Notes: generated from the letters alone by a model not told the origin. Shown: positions 11,259 through 21,460, counted from the stretch's first letter. The stretch is 64,000 nucleotides of DNA from Prorocentrum cordatum (GCA_963575745.1 CAUYUJ010002047.1:487912-551911), one strand, 5' to 3'. A program made the numbers and translations.

Positions 11259-11642
11259 ATGGCCCGGGGGCCCAGCCGGAGGCGTGAACCTACAGCTCCA
11301 GAACCTTGGGCAGATCACCGGCCGCCCGTGACTCTCTCGCCAGCGCAGAGGAAGGACTGGGATCTGGGCCTCCTCGGGCCCCGGGCCTGCCTCGGAGCGC
11401 GCCCAGACCAGGACTCCAAGGCCGACGCAGCTGTAGCCACGAGGAGCCGCGAAAACCCTGAACGCCTCCGCAAAGCCTCCAGGGTTGCGTATGGAACCAG
11501 AGCCATTCATAAGGAATGGGGTGGAAGGATGCAAGGCCAAGTCACCTGGAACGAGCCACAGGGCCAGGGTACGCTTGGTCCGAGGAAGCAGGAAGCATGC
11601 AGAGGATGCCCAGAATCGAAGGACGGGTACCTTGCTCCTTAG
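11259..11642 (+). CDS. Unrecognised open frame of 127 codons
   Basis: Open plus-strand frame with a mixed, protein-like composition in its second half (for example NPERLRKASRVAYGTRAIHK). Overlapping minus-strand frames are also open, codon third positions are not strongly biased and there is no family match, so it may be chance. This stretch shows no element ends. Confidence 0.18.
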   Translation: MARGPSRRREPTAPEPWADHRPPVTLSPAQRKDWDLGLLGPRACLGARPDQDSKADAAVATRSRENPERLRKASRVAYGTRAIHKEWGGRMQGQVTWNEPQGQGTLGPRKQEACRGCPESKDGYLAP

Positions 11643-11858
11643 GCAAATCCTCAACACCGTTTCTGACCTAACAGCCATCGTGCTACCACAAGTTACGCTG
11701 AGTAAGGACCGCAGGGGCTGTTGTGGCCACGGCTGACTTTTGCCACGCGTAGGCTACCCGACCCAATTGGGAGGAACGGCCCCAAACCAGAGCCCTCGTG
11801 AGCCCAAAGTGGTCCTCATTTCTGACAAGAACAAAGAATGGCATCACCATGATTTCTC

Positions 11859-11992
11859 GGAGGCCTGCGCGGATCTCTTGGATCGGCGCTGGACCCACCT
11901 CCCTCGCTCGCGGAACGCGCCAGGGGCGGCGGCGGAGGCGCCGGCGGAGGGGTCACAGCGCCAATCCAAGAAATCCGCCAGGACCTCCTTCG
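11859..11992 (+). mobile_element. Family S palindromic element
   Basis: Arms GCGCGGATCTCTTGGATC and CCAATCCAAGAAATCCGC around a GC-rich core with GGCGCCGG. Copies at 24709, 32826 and 42308. Confidence 0.7.
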
Positions 11993-11993
11993 G

Positions 11994-12153
11994 ATCTATC
12001 GTTTAACCGATCCCTATCCCCACTGTCGTGGCCTGGGCCCCACTGGCCGATCCACCCATGTACACACATATGTGTACATTTGTATATGTACATACATACA
12101 TAAAGACATACATTCATTCATTCATTCATTCATTCATTCATTCATTCATACAT

Positions 12154-12195
<42 letters not shown>

Positions 12196-12298
12196 GTGCA
12201 TACATACATACTTACATACGTATGCACACAGGCCGCTCCCCTCGGGCTTCGAGGGGCCTACCCCCCATTCGGGGTGGTGGGACTGTGGGGCCGCGAAC
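11994..12298 (+). mobile_element. Family H element, copy 1, expanded by CATT and CAGA repeats
   Basis: Shares TATCGTTTAACCGATCCC, GGGCCCCACTGGCCGAT and CTCGGGCTTCGAGGGG with the compact 166-bp copy at 16221-16386. The extra length is the array at 12085-12235. Confidence 0.7.
12109..12192. repeat. CATT then CAGA tetranucleotide arrays
   Basis: About ten CATT units, a CATA step, then eleven CAGA units, inside family H. Confidence 0.95.
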
Positions 12299-12510
12299 TA
12301 AGTGGCCCGGCGGGCATGGGGACAGTCTGAACGGCACCGCCACGCGCCGCCCCTCGGGCCCGCGTCTCCTGCATTTGTGCCAGGCGCTCCACAATGGGCT
12401 CCAGCAGGTCCGACGTCGCCTCTCGCGCGCGCCGGGGGCGGGCCACCGTGCCGGGGCGGAGCAGGCCCGCGGGGGGAGGAGCGGGGTTGCCGGGCCCTCC
12501 GAGCTGCTCC
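12299..12510 (-). CDS. Exon candidate with helical segment
   Basis: After the acceptor GTTGCCAGCAG| the minus strand reads EQLGGPGNPAPPPAGLL, a basic linker, then REATSDLLEPIVERLAQMQE and VQTVPMPAGPL. The middle looks like an amphipathic helix. The family H element begins near the 3' end. Function not recognised. Confidence 0.48.
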
Positions 12511-12677
12511 CTGCTGGCAACAGGAGTTTTCAGGGATCCGTGCTGGCCTGGAGCCGCTCCGTGCTTTGCTTGGGGAAGCCGAGGTGCCTCCAGAATCCGC
12601 CGCGCCCTGGAGTCTCGGGATCCCTTCCCCGGAAACCAGGGGCGCAGCGGGTATGGATACAGAGCTCGCCCCCACGG
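12511..12677. other. Probable intron, no element ends
   Basis: Between the 12.3-kb exon candidate and the GGA block. GCGCAGCGGGTATGGATA at 12644-12661 recurs at 12924-12941. Confidence 0.3.
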
Positions 12678-12830
12678 GGCCGGAGGAGGAGGAGGAGGAG
12701 GAGGAGGAGGCGGAGGCGGAGGAGGAGGAGGAGGAGGAGGGGAGGAGGCAGTGGACCCACGATCCGAAGGAGGAGGAGGAGGAGGAGGAGGAGGCGGAGG
12801 AGGAGGAGGAGGAGGAGGAGGAGGAGCAGG
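12678..12830. repeat. GGA array in three blocks
   Basis: GGA/GGC units split by GGCAGTGGACCCACGATCCG. The GTATGGAT-bearing repeats on either side suggest an element carrying the array. Confidence 0.85.
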
Positions 12831-12987
12831 TATGGATGCCGATCTGGCCCCCACGGGGCCAGACGTTTGTGCACACCCGCGGCGCCCTCGGCCTGCCAGC
12901 GCCCCCTCCTGCAGAGGGCCCAGGGCGCAGCGGGTATGGATATATAGAGCTCTTGCCTGTACTCCATGAGCGTGTTGCCGGATCGCG

Positions 12988-13157
12988 GTTCCTCCTCCTC
13001 CTCCTCCTCCCTCCTCCTCCTTCCTCCTCCTCCTCCCTCCTCCTCCTCCTCCTCTCCTCCTCCTCCTCCCTCCTCCTCCTCCTCCTCCTCCTCCTCCTCC
13101 TCCTCCTCCTCCTCCTCCTCCTCCTCCTCCTCCTCCTCCTCCTCCTCCTCATCCTCC
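12988..13157. repeat. TCC microsatellite
   Basis: Long TCC run, nearly perfect for the last 80 bp. Confidence 0.95.
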
Positions 13158-13403
13158 TGTAGGGACCCCACAAAGGACGTACGCGCCCAGCTGTGCACAT
13201 GAACGCGGCCACTTGACCCGCGAGACCTGCCGCGTGATACGAACATTCGTGCAATGCGGACTCTCGAAAACAGCGTGGATTCGTGTACGTGTACGTCCTT
13301 CTTTCGCTCCTGAGGTTAAAATGGGGTGCGGCTGGTTCCCGACGCCCCCCCCCCCCTTCTCGGAGGGCGCTCCCTGCCGCCCCCCCCCCCCCCCGCCGGC
13401 GAA
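13158..13403. other. No gene recognised
   Basis: Mixed sequence with two C runs. Nothing supportable. Confidence 0.35.
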
Positions 13404-13570
13404 GGAGGAGGAGGAGGAGGAGGAGGAGCAGGATGAGAGGAGCAGGAGGAGGAGGAGCAGGAGGAGGAGGAGGAGGGAGGAGGGAGAGGAGGAGAGGAGG
13501 AGGGGAGGAGGGAGGAGGAGCAGGAGGAGGAGCAGGAGGAGGAGGAGGAGGAGGAGGAGGAGGAGGAGGC
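13404..13570. repeat. GGA array with AGC interruptions
   Basis: GGA units broken by GAGCAG and GAGGGAGG. A TCAGTCTTGAGCAGACTTC stretch follows. Confidence 0.9.
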
Positions 13571-13740
13571 GCGCAAGCCGTTCAGTCTTGAGCAGACTTC
13601 TGCCATCCGTGCGACGCCAGAATAACGATGTCCATGTCAACTGCCGCGGGGTCGCGTCCCGGGAGCTCGGGGAGCGATGGACGTGGACAGCTGACCGCCC
13701 AGGCGGGCGGACAGAACTGGATCCACCCATCCTCGACAGC

Positions 13741-13927
13741 CCCAGACCCCCCTGAGCAATGAAAAAATCATGACGGGAGGCTCTCCCCAGATTTCGGCCT
13801 CCCAGGGCCCTCACCGTGCTTCGGGAGCGTCCAAGAGCGACTCGGGATGCAAAGCCGGTCATGGGAAAGGGTCGGGACCCTCTGGGGGTCGACGTCATGA
13901 TAAAAATCATTACGTCGGGGGTCTGGG
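13741..13927 (-). mobile_element. Family A element linked to a 200-bp duplicated flank
   Basis: Complete, reverse orientation. The sequence right of it (13928-14128) is a copy of 26479-26672, which also follows a family A copy, so the pair was duplicated together. Confidence 0.88.
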
Positions 13928-14128
13928 GAGGCCCCCCGCACACCTCATGGCACCGACCTTGCAGACGTGCTGCAGCGGATTTCTGCGTGGATGTCTGCCA
14001 ACGCATAACCCCGAAACGGGAAGCGGAAAACGAAGCGACTGTCACGCGGATTGTTATAGTCTTCGTTCCCGGCCAAGAAAAACCCGCACGAAATTCACTT
14101 CGAAATCTGGAGCGAAGTTCTCCCAGGG
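13928..14128. repeat. Dispersed segment shared with 26479-26672
   Basis: Shares GGCCCCCCGCACACCTCATG, GCAGCGGATTTCTGCGTGGA and ACGAAATTCACTTCGA. Both strands have open frames. It could contain an exon (minus AAARLQGRCHEVCGG) but the copies do not decide it. Confidence 0.75.
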
Positions 14129-14291
14129 TGAAGGGGAACTGGAACACACAAATGAATACACACAAATAAAAATATCCCCCATGTTTTCCCATATTTTCTG
14201 GGTTTTTGTCTTCCCCACCACTTCCCATATTTTTGCATATTTTCCTGGGAGTCGACGATTAATTGTGTCTCTGTGTTTCTTTCCCTCCTGA
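14129..14291 (+). mobile_element. Family C element
   Basis: Complete: TGAAGGGGAACTGG to CCCTCCTGA. Confidence 0.88.
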
Positions 14292-14295
14292 TAGG

Positions 14296-14440
14296 GCGCG
14301 GCGCCCAAGCGGAGGACATGGACAGCTTCTGGCGGCGGGGCCCGACGGCGGAGGCCGGCTCCAGGCCTGCCCTCTGCAGGCCGCGGGCGGCCTTCGGCCC
14401 TGCGCTCCCGCCTCCCCGCCGCGCCGTCGCGGCGCGGCCT
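14296..14440 (-). CDS. Exon candidate bracketed by two family C elements
   Basis: The 145 bp between two oppositely oriented family C copies stays open on the minus strand after CTGTGGCAG|, reading RAGLEPASAVGPRRQKLSMS near its end. A plus-strand frame (QAEDMDSFWRRGPTAEAGSR) is equally open, so the strand is uncertain. The minus call follows the KH gene direction. Confidence 0.35.
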
Positions 14441-14455
14441 CTGCCACAGGGAATG

Positions 14456-14618
14456 TCAGGAGGGAAAGAAACACACAGACACAATTAATCGTCGACTCCC
14501 AGGAAAATATGCAAAAATATGGGAAGTGGTGGGGAAGACAAAAACCCAGAAAATATGGGAAAATATGGGGGATATGTTTATTTGTGTGTATTTATTTGTG
14601 TGTTCCAGTTCCCCTTCA
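14456..14618 (-). mobile_element. Family C element with GAATG target duplication
   Basis: Complete, reverse orientation, GAATG on both sides. Confidence 0.92.
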
Positions 14619-14904
14619 GAATGGGCTGTCCTCACGGGGCGTTGACATTTGGATCGCGTTATGCTTCGGTCGGGCATGTCTTCCGACCAGCGGACTCTAG
14701 AAGGGAAATAATACAGTGTGAAACAATATTCAAACGCATGATAACATACCCTGGACCAGGACTGTAGGGATGCGCGGTAAGGATGCAAGGGCCTCGGAAC
14801 GCCGTGTTGACGCTTTCCGTGCGGAGCGCAGCAGCATGCCGAAGGATGCCGAATACCGACGGGGCAGGGATGCAAGGGTGGCCTCGGAACGCTGCCCCCT
14901 CCCT
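14619..14904. other. No gene; short dispersed repeats
   Basis: GGATGC-AAGG-CCTCGGAACG motifs occur at 14768 and 14868; the first matches 2920-2952. Confidence 0.35.
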
Positions 14905-15036
14905 GCCATCATGGCCGACTGTAGGAAGAAGGTCGTCCCCAGACCGTGTTCTTCTCCTCCTCCTCCTCCTCCTCCTCCTCCTCCGTGTTTTGCTTACTTT
15001 TGAACACTGCTCCTGTGGAGGGGCGTGCCCGACTAT
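14905..15036 (+). mobile_element. Degraded family E with internal TCC array
   Basis: Right end TCCTGTGGAGGGGCGTGCCC followed by GACTATA. Left part GGTCGTCCCCAGACCGTG fits the E interior. TCC units (14954-14984) sit between. Confidence 0.5.
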
Positions 15037-15173
15037 AACGCTCGGGGGGGCGACTTCGGACCTCGCCAGGGGGTGGGGGGGGAGAGCGGCTCGAGACCCG
15101 AACGTGCCCTTCCCCTCTCTGGGGCCTGCCTCCCCCTCTGAATGGGGCCCAGGGGCACACACACACACACACA

Positions 15174-15204
<31 letters not shown>

Positions 15205-15322
15205 CAGGGGGCCCCAGGGGCCTGCCTTCCTGGGGCCTTCCTTCCCCTCTCTGGGGCCTGCCTCCCCATACATCTCCCCACAGTTTCTGGGCGTTCGTCT
15301 TCCCCCCCCCCACTTCCCATAC
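15037..15322. repeat. Duplicated block with AC, CT and TA dinucleotide runs
   Basis: CTTCCCCTCTCTGGGGCCTG occurs at about 15110 and 15240. Between them are CA, CT and TA runs (15155-15203). Confidence 0.75.
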
Positions 15323-15381
15323 CTCCCCCTCCTCCTCCTCCTCCTCCTCCTCCTCCTCCTCCTCCTCCTCCTCCTCCTCCT
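15323..15381. repeat. TCC microsatellite
   Basis: About 19 TCC units. Confidence 0.95.
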
Positions 15382-15543
15382 GCCCACATCTCCCCCAGAT
15401 TTTCTCGGCGATCGGCGACTTCCTTCCGTCCGCGTGCTGCTTCCCCTCCCGAACCCTCGCCCGCTCCGCGCTCCTGCCTGCTCTGAGAGGCGTCGCCCGC
15501 GCGCGACGACGGCCCCCCCTGGCGTGGCAGGGGGCGCCTGCAC

Positions 15544-15705
15544 TGAAGGGGCCCTGGGACACACAAATAAATACACACAAATAAAATGGCTCCCCATATT
15601 TTCCCATATTTTCTGGGTTTCTGTCTTCCCCCCCACTTCCCATATTTTCCCATATTTTCCTGGGAGTCGACGATTAATTGTGTCTGTGTGTTTTTCCCCT
15701 CCTGA
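15544..15705 (+). mobile_element. Family C element with TGCAC target duplication
   Basis: 162 bp, the cleanest C copy. TGCAC on both sides. Confidence 0.94.
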
Positions 15706-15863
15706 TGCACACAGAAACCATCAAGAAGAGCTCAATTTCGTTTGGAAGGAATTTCGGCGCGCGCCCCTCTTCGTCTCCCAAGAACGTGCCACTACGACCT
15801 TGCCCCCTGAGCTCCTGGACTTGTTCGGCGGCGAGGGAGGGGGGGGGAAGAGAACAGGGGCGT

Positions 15864-15985
15864 CATGTTGCATCTTCGGGGGACCTCGTCTGTCCTGTCG
15901 CTGCCCGATCCGCGTCGGATCCGCGTCGGGCACGAGGAAAGACACACATTTTCGGGACAAGCGAGGCACCCCGAAGATGCAACGT
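15864..15985 (+). mobile_element. Family L element, compact copy
   Basis: Terminal inverted repeats ATGTTGCATCTTCGGGG and CCCCGAAGATGCAACGT, with AGGGGCG near both outer sides. Inside, GCGTCGGATCCGCGTCGG is the seed of the array seen in copy 1. Confidence 0.85.
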
Positions 15986-15989
15986 AAAG

Positions 15990-16140
15990 GGGCGGGCCTT
16001 CTCAGAAGGTTCGGACGTCCCCCGGCCTTCTGAGACGTCTTCGGAGCCTTCCCCGAAGACAAACAAAAAACGTCTCAGGAGGGGCGCGAGGGCTTCCGAG
16101 AAGGCACGCCGCCTTCTGAGAAGGCCTTCGCCTCCTCACT
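15990..16140. repeat. CCTTCTGAGAAGG-type dispersed repeats
   Basis: Palindromic CCTTCTCAGAAGG/CTTCTGAGAAGGC units recur here and at 22700-22830, 27510-27860 and 57110-57390. Confidence 0.6.
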
Positions 16141-16220
16141 TCCCCTCCCGTTCGCCGCCGATTTGCACGGCCTTCTGTCCGACCGGGATTAGCACAGCAC
16201 GGGGTCAGAATTGGCTTGAA

Positions 16221-16386
16221 CATCGTTTATCCGATCCCTATCCCCACAGGCGTGGCATGGGCCCCACTGGCCGATTTACCCCCCTAGATGGGGATGTAGG
16301 CCGTTCCCTTCGGGTTTCGAGGGGTGGATCCCCAACTGGGGGTCTCGAAGGGGGTGGGGATGGGGATGGGGGTTGAAGAAACGATG
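16221..16386 (+). mobile_element. Family H element, compact copy
   Basis: Ends CATCGTTTATCCGATCCC and GTTGAAGAAACGATG. Inside, CTTCGGGTTTCGAGGGG. Confidence 0.78.
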
Positions 16387-16828
16387 CTGAGTCGGGTGGG
16401 CTTGCGTGGGGGGGAGGCTTCTTCAACATCTCGGAACATCGGCCCAGAACTGCAACGTCACCAACAAACATCAGCATGCCGGCCTTTTCACATTTTGAGT
16501 CTGTGCGAGCCCGCTTCGGGCCCGGAGGGAAAAAGTACACCCCAGAGTGGGGGGGATAGGCCCAGGAGACCACGTCCCCAAAAAAGATGTTGTGAAATGT
16601 TTGGGCACGTGTTCGGTACATCTCCTTCGGGCCAGCTGTTCAGGATGATCGTCGCTCGTGCGTGGTTTGATGAGTGGGCTGCGTGCAGCAACCTTCGAGA
16701 TGCTCCACGCCCAGTTCTCCATGCCAGTGCGCAAAAAATACGAGACGCAGTGTACACACAGAGGACTGCCGACGGGGGGCTGGTCGATGTGTGTGCCAGG
16801 GCCAGTGGGCAACCCAGGAAAAAATGAA
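16387..16828. other. No gene recognised
   Basis: Moderate GC; plus and minus frames of 70-130 codons overlap without clear coding bias. Confidence 0.35.
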
Positions 16829-16996
16829 TACACCCTGCGAAATGCTTCAGAAATCATGGGTTCAGAAATTCATAGTCTCAGAACTTGAATAAAACCCAGA
16901 ACTTCTATCAACATCTTTGGATTTACATTGAAAAGTTAAGAATAATCGAGACTCTGGCCGAAAACTTAGGTTTTCTTAAGCATCGGCTAGGGTGTA
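16829..16996 (+). mobile_element. Family N element
   Basis: Ends TACACCCTGCGAAATGCTT and AAGCATCGGCTAGGGTGTA. AT-rich inside with CATAGTCTCAGAACTTGAA. Copy at 44334-44502. Confidence 0.88.
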
Positions 16997-17183
16997 CCCC
17001 CCCATCGTCAGAGAAGACCACAGGGTGCCTGGCTCCGAGGCCTAGGCCTTAGGTCCCCCTGCAAAGGCTCGAATAGCAAGAAATTCCTGGGCGGTCGCCA
17101 CTTGATTTGTTTCCCGTGGCGCACATCGGCGAGAGCTGCTGTCTCGCCGCCAAACGCCGGCGGGCATGCACAGCCTCCTTCCC

Positions 17184-17187
17184 GTTG

Positions 17188-17225
<38 letters not shown>

Positions 17226-17272
17226 CTCCTCCTCCTCCTCCTCCTCCTCCTCCTCCTCCTTCTCCTCCTCCT
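17184..17272. repeat. TCG then TCC arrays
   Basis: About 13 TCG units switching to about 15 TCC units. Confidence 0.95.
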
Positions 17273-18159
17273 TTTTTCCCTGGCTCATTCCCCCCCTGCT
17301 TGGGAGCCCTGCTCGCCCAGCGCGTCTCCATTGTCATGGGCACGCGAGAGGGCCAACAGCTGCTTCCCCTTTCTGACCCATAGAGACTCGTACTCACAAG
17401 GTAGCGAGCCTCTCTTGCGGGGCCACCTCGGAGCTCGTCTCTTGAAGCTTCGGGGCATGCCCCCTGTCAGCCCCCATGAGAAGCCTGGGTCTGCGGCGTA
17501 CTCCAATCGCATGGGATTTTGCTAGTCGCGCTCACAGCTACTTTGTAGGTGTTGACATTGACCCCCTTTATGCGGATGTCTTGTTCTGTCCTGTCCTTTT
17601 CGAACACATCTACAACTACAAGCAGCAAAACTGCACCTTGTTGTGGGGACCAGGGGTGGCAATCACAATTAGATTTGGCGCGTCGGTCTGTTTGGGTGGA
17701 CGGACACCGCCTCGCGACCTACGATGGAAGGGGATGGTCGTGCCGACGACGTTGCGTGCCAAGCGTGGAAGCGATCACCATGTTTCACGGCGAGGCTTGG
17801 CGGCAGCCGCACGACAAATCATAACACGAACAAGCGTTTCACCCTCGGACGGGAAATCCGGCACGAAGAAGAACTCGAAAGCGCGGGGGATCGAATCGCG
17901 GATTTGCTGCTGGGGCACAAGCGGGAAAGGGAAGCGGGCTGCGGGAAATCAAGGCCCCCAGGCATACGGCTGGCTTCGCTGAGCCAGGGGATGTGGGATG
18001 TCGGTGGAAAGCGGCCCATGGGACGGGGCCTCGGCGATGGGCAGCGCGGACAGCCGATGCTTCGCGAAAAAAGGACACGCACAGAACGGCACTTAACGGC
18101 CAGGGCGCGGTACACGTTGGGCGCGCGAGTGGCGGCACCCGACATGCACCCCGCCCCGC
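17273..18159. other. No recognised gene; open frames on both strands
   Basis: A plus frame of about 168 codons (17476-17982) and an overlapping minus frame of about 157 codons (17819-18292) are open. Neither shows a domain or strong codon bias. Confidence 0.3.
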
Positions 18160-18312
18160 TGGCTAGGTGTAGTTCTATAAGTGCTCCGTTTTGCGAGGAT
18201 GTCTCCGGCGAAACCAGCACGTACATAACTACACCTAGTGCCTGGCTAAGTGTAATTCTGAACGTGCTGGATGTCTCGCGCGGGGCGAGCACGTACAGAC
18301 CGGCACCTAGCG
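18160..18312. repeat. Two related hairpin units
   Basis: GGCTAGGTGTAGTT faces AACTACACCTAGTGCC, then GGCTAAGTGTAATT faces GGCACCTAG. GAGCACGTACA and CCAGCACGTACA recur. Confidence 0.65.
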
Positions 18313-19869
18313 AAAGAGACGGGGTACAGGTCGGGTGCGTCGTCGCGCCCCGCCCGCAAATTCATGAAGGCAAGGGCCGCTGAACCCCCTACCCGCCTCC
18401 GGGCGGATGTGTCTGAACGTCCCAAGGCTATCCGAAGGAATTCCAACCGCGACCTCCGCACACATCGCTCCCCCTATCAGAGCATGTCGCCTGGTCACTA
18501 TGTTCCCCATTCCCGCCCGTTGCTTTGCACTCCTCCCCCTCCCTCGTTCTTCCTCGACCTGCCGCCCTCCAATTCCCTGAGCGTTTCCCAATTGCCCCTG
18601 GCCCCTGCGTGGCGGGAAACGCCCGCGCCCCCCCGCAGGTGAAAGACTCACCTTGCGCTCGTCCTCCAATCCACTCGTGAGCCGCAAAACTTGATTCCAT
18701 CCTGACACTGGCAAGCGACGTCGAGGCCCCGGCAAATCCGACAGGCGCAATCAGCCCCCTCGAATGGCGGGCGAACCGATACGTAAGACGATGTCGCAAA
18801 AATAAGTTTGGAATTTGGGGATCCGCGCAAGAAGCTAATCCACTCGCCCAAAGTGAAGGTCTGTGCCTGTCCGACCTTTTCCCTGGCCTCCTTCTCGTTC
18901 TCCTACTCCTCCTCCTCCTCCTCCTCATCCTCCTCCTCCTACTCCCACTCCCCCTTCCCATCAGCGAGGAAGCGGGCGATTTGCACGTTTTCTTCAGGTC
19001 AGCGCCCGCTCAGGTTCAGACGGCAGTAGGGCAGCGGCGGGGGCACGAGATAAGGCCGTCACAATTTTCACGCATAGACATCAGCGAACCTTGCATTGTT
19101 GCACGCGCTCCTCCCCGCTCCCACGGCCCGAGCGAGATGAACGGGAACGATGGGCCTCTCTGGGCCTCGGGCCGTTCAAGCCGAGAAACTCCTGAGCGGA
19201 GCCGCGCCTGAAGGGTCGGAAAAGCTGGGTCGACCCCCGCAGCAGAGATGAGAGAATGCACGTCTGAGCGACGAGGAGAAAAATGTCTTACGCGAGATGA
19301 CATTGACCTTACGCCGCGACTTCATTTACTTGGGAGCAGGAAGCGCACCACCACCACCATCTGGGGGGACTCAAGATGAGCTGGTGTGCGGCATACGGGT
19401 TTGCAAGATGTCCCTCGAGAACGACCGAAACGATATACACCATCACCACCCGTGACCACCGTTTGCCTCCATCCTCCAGGTTGTGGTGGTGGTGCGCTTC
19501 CTTTCCCCCGCGCGCGCGGGCCGCCAGCGCGACACGCCACTGTGGAGACGAGGGTGCTGACGCGCGAGCTCACGCGGGAAGCTTGCGCGCCAGTGTCGGC
19601 GCAGTCGACACCGTTTTCCTGCGTCGCTCACCTGCAGGCAGCCAGCATCCTGAGGCCCTCGTGGCGACAGGGCGCCGTGGCCGCCGCACGGACACACCGG
19701 CGGCCGACGCCATCGAGGTGCGGCGGGCTCGTGTCCCTAGGCTTCTGACGCCGCTTGGACCCTCCAAAGCCTCCACGATGGCGGCGGGCAATAGGGGGTG
19801 GAGGGAGGGGGGGGGATGGCTTCTTCGAAAGAAGGCTGCTTCTTAGAATTCAGGCGCCAGCCTTACGGC
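18313..19869. other. No recognised gene; TCC run at 18905-18950
   Basis: 1.5 kb of single-copy-looking sequence. Frames of 60-180 codons overlap on both strands. May be intron or 3' flank of the KH gene. Confidence 0.3.
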
Positions 19870-20051
19870 CCCAGAGATCCAGTGTTGTGTTTTTTCAATA
19901 TGGGGTCCCCAGAAGTCTCGACCTATTCCCCAGGACCGGTTCTTCATCCTGAGTAAATGTTTGACGGTCCCGAGCCCCGGCGAGGGCTCCCAGGGGCCGA
20001 AATTTGAGGAAAGCCTCCGTCTTGATTTTTTCAATGCGTTGGATCTCTGGG
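19870..20051 (+). mobile_element. Family A, variant ends
   Basis: Interior matches A (GGTCCCCAGAAGTCTCGACC, TTTGACGGTCCCGAGCC), but ends are CCCAGAGATCCA and TTGGATCTCTGGG, so the terminal repeats co-varied. Confidence 0.75.
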
Positions 20052-20721
20052 TCCATGGATAGGGCCCGCGCCTTCTAAGAAGCCCTCGCCCCCTCCCCTC
20101 CTCTGCGCGTGGCTGACCTTCAAGCCTCCATGAGTCGCCCGCTGCTCGATCGCCACATCGCCCCGTGCTCGCCGATGCTTGGCCACCGGCGGCGCGCTGA
20201 CCTGCCACGCCCGCGCTGGGGCCGCAGCCGCACCGGCGCGGCACGAGCCCACCGTGCAGGCGCTCTGGGGCGGCCAGGCCGCACGTTGGCCGAGCGCTGG
20301 CACCGAGCCTTGGCGCAAGCAGCAGGCGCCCCAGTCGGGGGGGGGGGGGGACTATGCGCCGCCGTGCGCGCCCTCACAGGACCGTGCACGTGCTGCGCAC
20401 GTGGTGCGCCACCGGGGCCGCGCCGCTGCCCAGCCTGTGGGCGGCGGGGCCGCTCGTGTATGTACAGCAGGGGCGGACTACAGGTCGGTGGAGGCGGCGG
20501 TCTCCTCCACGCGAAACCGACTCTGCAGTCCCCTGACCTCTTCCAATGGACCTTCTTGGCCCCTCCGAGATGAGCTCGACGAGCTCCTATGCCGCCGGGG
20601 AACCCCACGTGTCCCCGTGCGGCGCCTGCCTCATCACGCGGGGGCTGCGGACGGTCTTCCCGTCTGGTCTGATGACGAGCACGCACACGGTGCTGGCCCC
20701 GTCGAAATCACATCGCTCTAC
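20052..20721. other. GC-rich sequence downstream of the modelled KH exons
   Basis: Presumably an intron or the 3' part of the KH gene. Several minus-strand frames are open for 60-130 codons but their composition does not single one out. One frame contains KVERCDFDGASTVCVLVIRP, which reads like protein. No element ends are seen. Confidence 0.3.
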
Positions 20722-20903
20722 CTTGCGAACCCTTCGAGTCGCGCCACTCGCCAGGCAATGCCGCCGGCGGCCCGGACCGCCCGCCTCCCTCGCCGGGGAC
20801 CCCGACCGCGCGCGAGACGCCGGCGCGAAGCACATTGCTGGCCCCAGGTCCACCCGCGTGGGCCTCGGTGGCTCTCCTGCTCCCCACTGGCACCCAGCGC
20901 AGC
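20722..20903 (-). CDS. KH gene, third modelled exon
   Basis: Starts after the AG at 20905-20904. With the phase left by the previous exon it reads GLRWVPVGSRRATEAHAGG and stays open for about 60 codons. It ends at a good donor, AAG|GTAGAG (GT at 20721-20720). Without splicing there, the frame stops at 20708-20710, so this could also be the last coding exon. Composition is Gly/Ala/Arg-rich and no domain is seen. Confidence 0.55.
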
Positions 20904-21231
20904 CTCGGCGTTGGACAAACCTCCCTTCAGTACCCTGACCTTCCAGGAGGGCTAAAAAATAGCACCCGACCTAAAAACCTATCCCAGAGCTATTCTACGT
21001 CTTGGTTTTAGGCTGTTTCGTTGAGTTTTTTAGGTTTTTAGGTCTCCAGTGCTAAAAAATAGCTCTCTGGAAGGTCAGGGTAAACCTCCCCTTGGTGAAA
21101 ACGGCCTGGGACAGAGACCGACGGACCTGAACCCGCACAAATGGCGGCCGCCGTACGCCCTCTCGCGACCCGGAAACGGCCCATTCCTCAATCGACGTGT
21201 CAGGGTAGGAGGTCTGTCCAACCCCGTCAGC
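20904..21231 (-). mobile_element. Family F introner with nested family B element, probable intron of the KH gene
   Basis: On the minus strand the ends ACGGGGTTGGACAGACC and GGTTTGTCCAACGCCGA are inverted repeats, with GGCTG on both outer sides. GC or GT donors on the left and AG at 20905-20904 on the right give an intron that leaves the frame intact. A complete family B element (20933-21080) sits inside it. A diverged relative of F is at 5095-5215. Confidence 0.65.
20933..21080 (+). mobile_element. Family B element nested in family F
   Basis: 148 bp with terminal inverted repeats CCCTGACCTTCCAG and CTGGAAGGTCAGGG. The inside is AT-rich with repeated TTTTTAGGTTTTTAGG-like tracts and a conserved block CTATCCCAGAGCTATTC. 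A 3-bp GTA flanks it if the element is taken to end at CAGG. Related copies lie at 6922, 25588, 26136, 27278, 33027 and 57635. Confidence 0.8.
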
Positions 21232-21460
21232 CCCCTGGCGCCGCCGGGCGGGCCCTGGACGCCCCGGTGGCCCGCCGCGGGCGGCCGCGGACGGAGGCGG
21301 CGCCCGCCGCTTGCAGCACGGGGGGCGGGCGGGGCCTCGCCGCCCCCGCGGAGGCCTGCGCCCCGGGCCTCGGCGCCGGCCGGCAGGGCCCGCGCGCCCT
21401 CCGCACCGGCGGCCGTCGCCGCCGCCTCGGGGCCCTGCGGCGCCCAGCGCTCGGGGCTGC
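21232..21460 (-). CDS. KH gene, second modelled exon (Ala/Gly/Pro-rich)
   Basis: After removal of the family A intron the reading frame continues as GSPERWAPQGPEAAATA and on through a 76-codon Ala/Gly/Arg/Pro-rich stretch with no stop. The composition suggests a disordered C-terminal region. The 3' end is placed at GG|GC at 21231-21230, where family F begins. A GT donor 9 nt further down (21222-21221) would keep the same phase. No domain is recognised here; the call rests on frame continuity across two introns. Confidence 0.68.

Noticed and set aside
12072-12947. 291-codon plus frame
   Set aside because: It strings together the CATT/CAGA array, family H and the GGA array.
17476-18292. Genes in overlapping plus and minus frames of about 160 codons
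   Set aside because: No domain, no codon bias and mutual overlap; kept only as an unassigned stretch.
20587-20853. Alternative minus frame with KVERCDFDGASTVCVLVIRP
   Set aside because: It is out of phase with the KH exons across the introns; could be an exon reached by another splice, but no borders support it.
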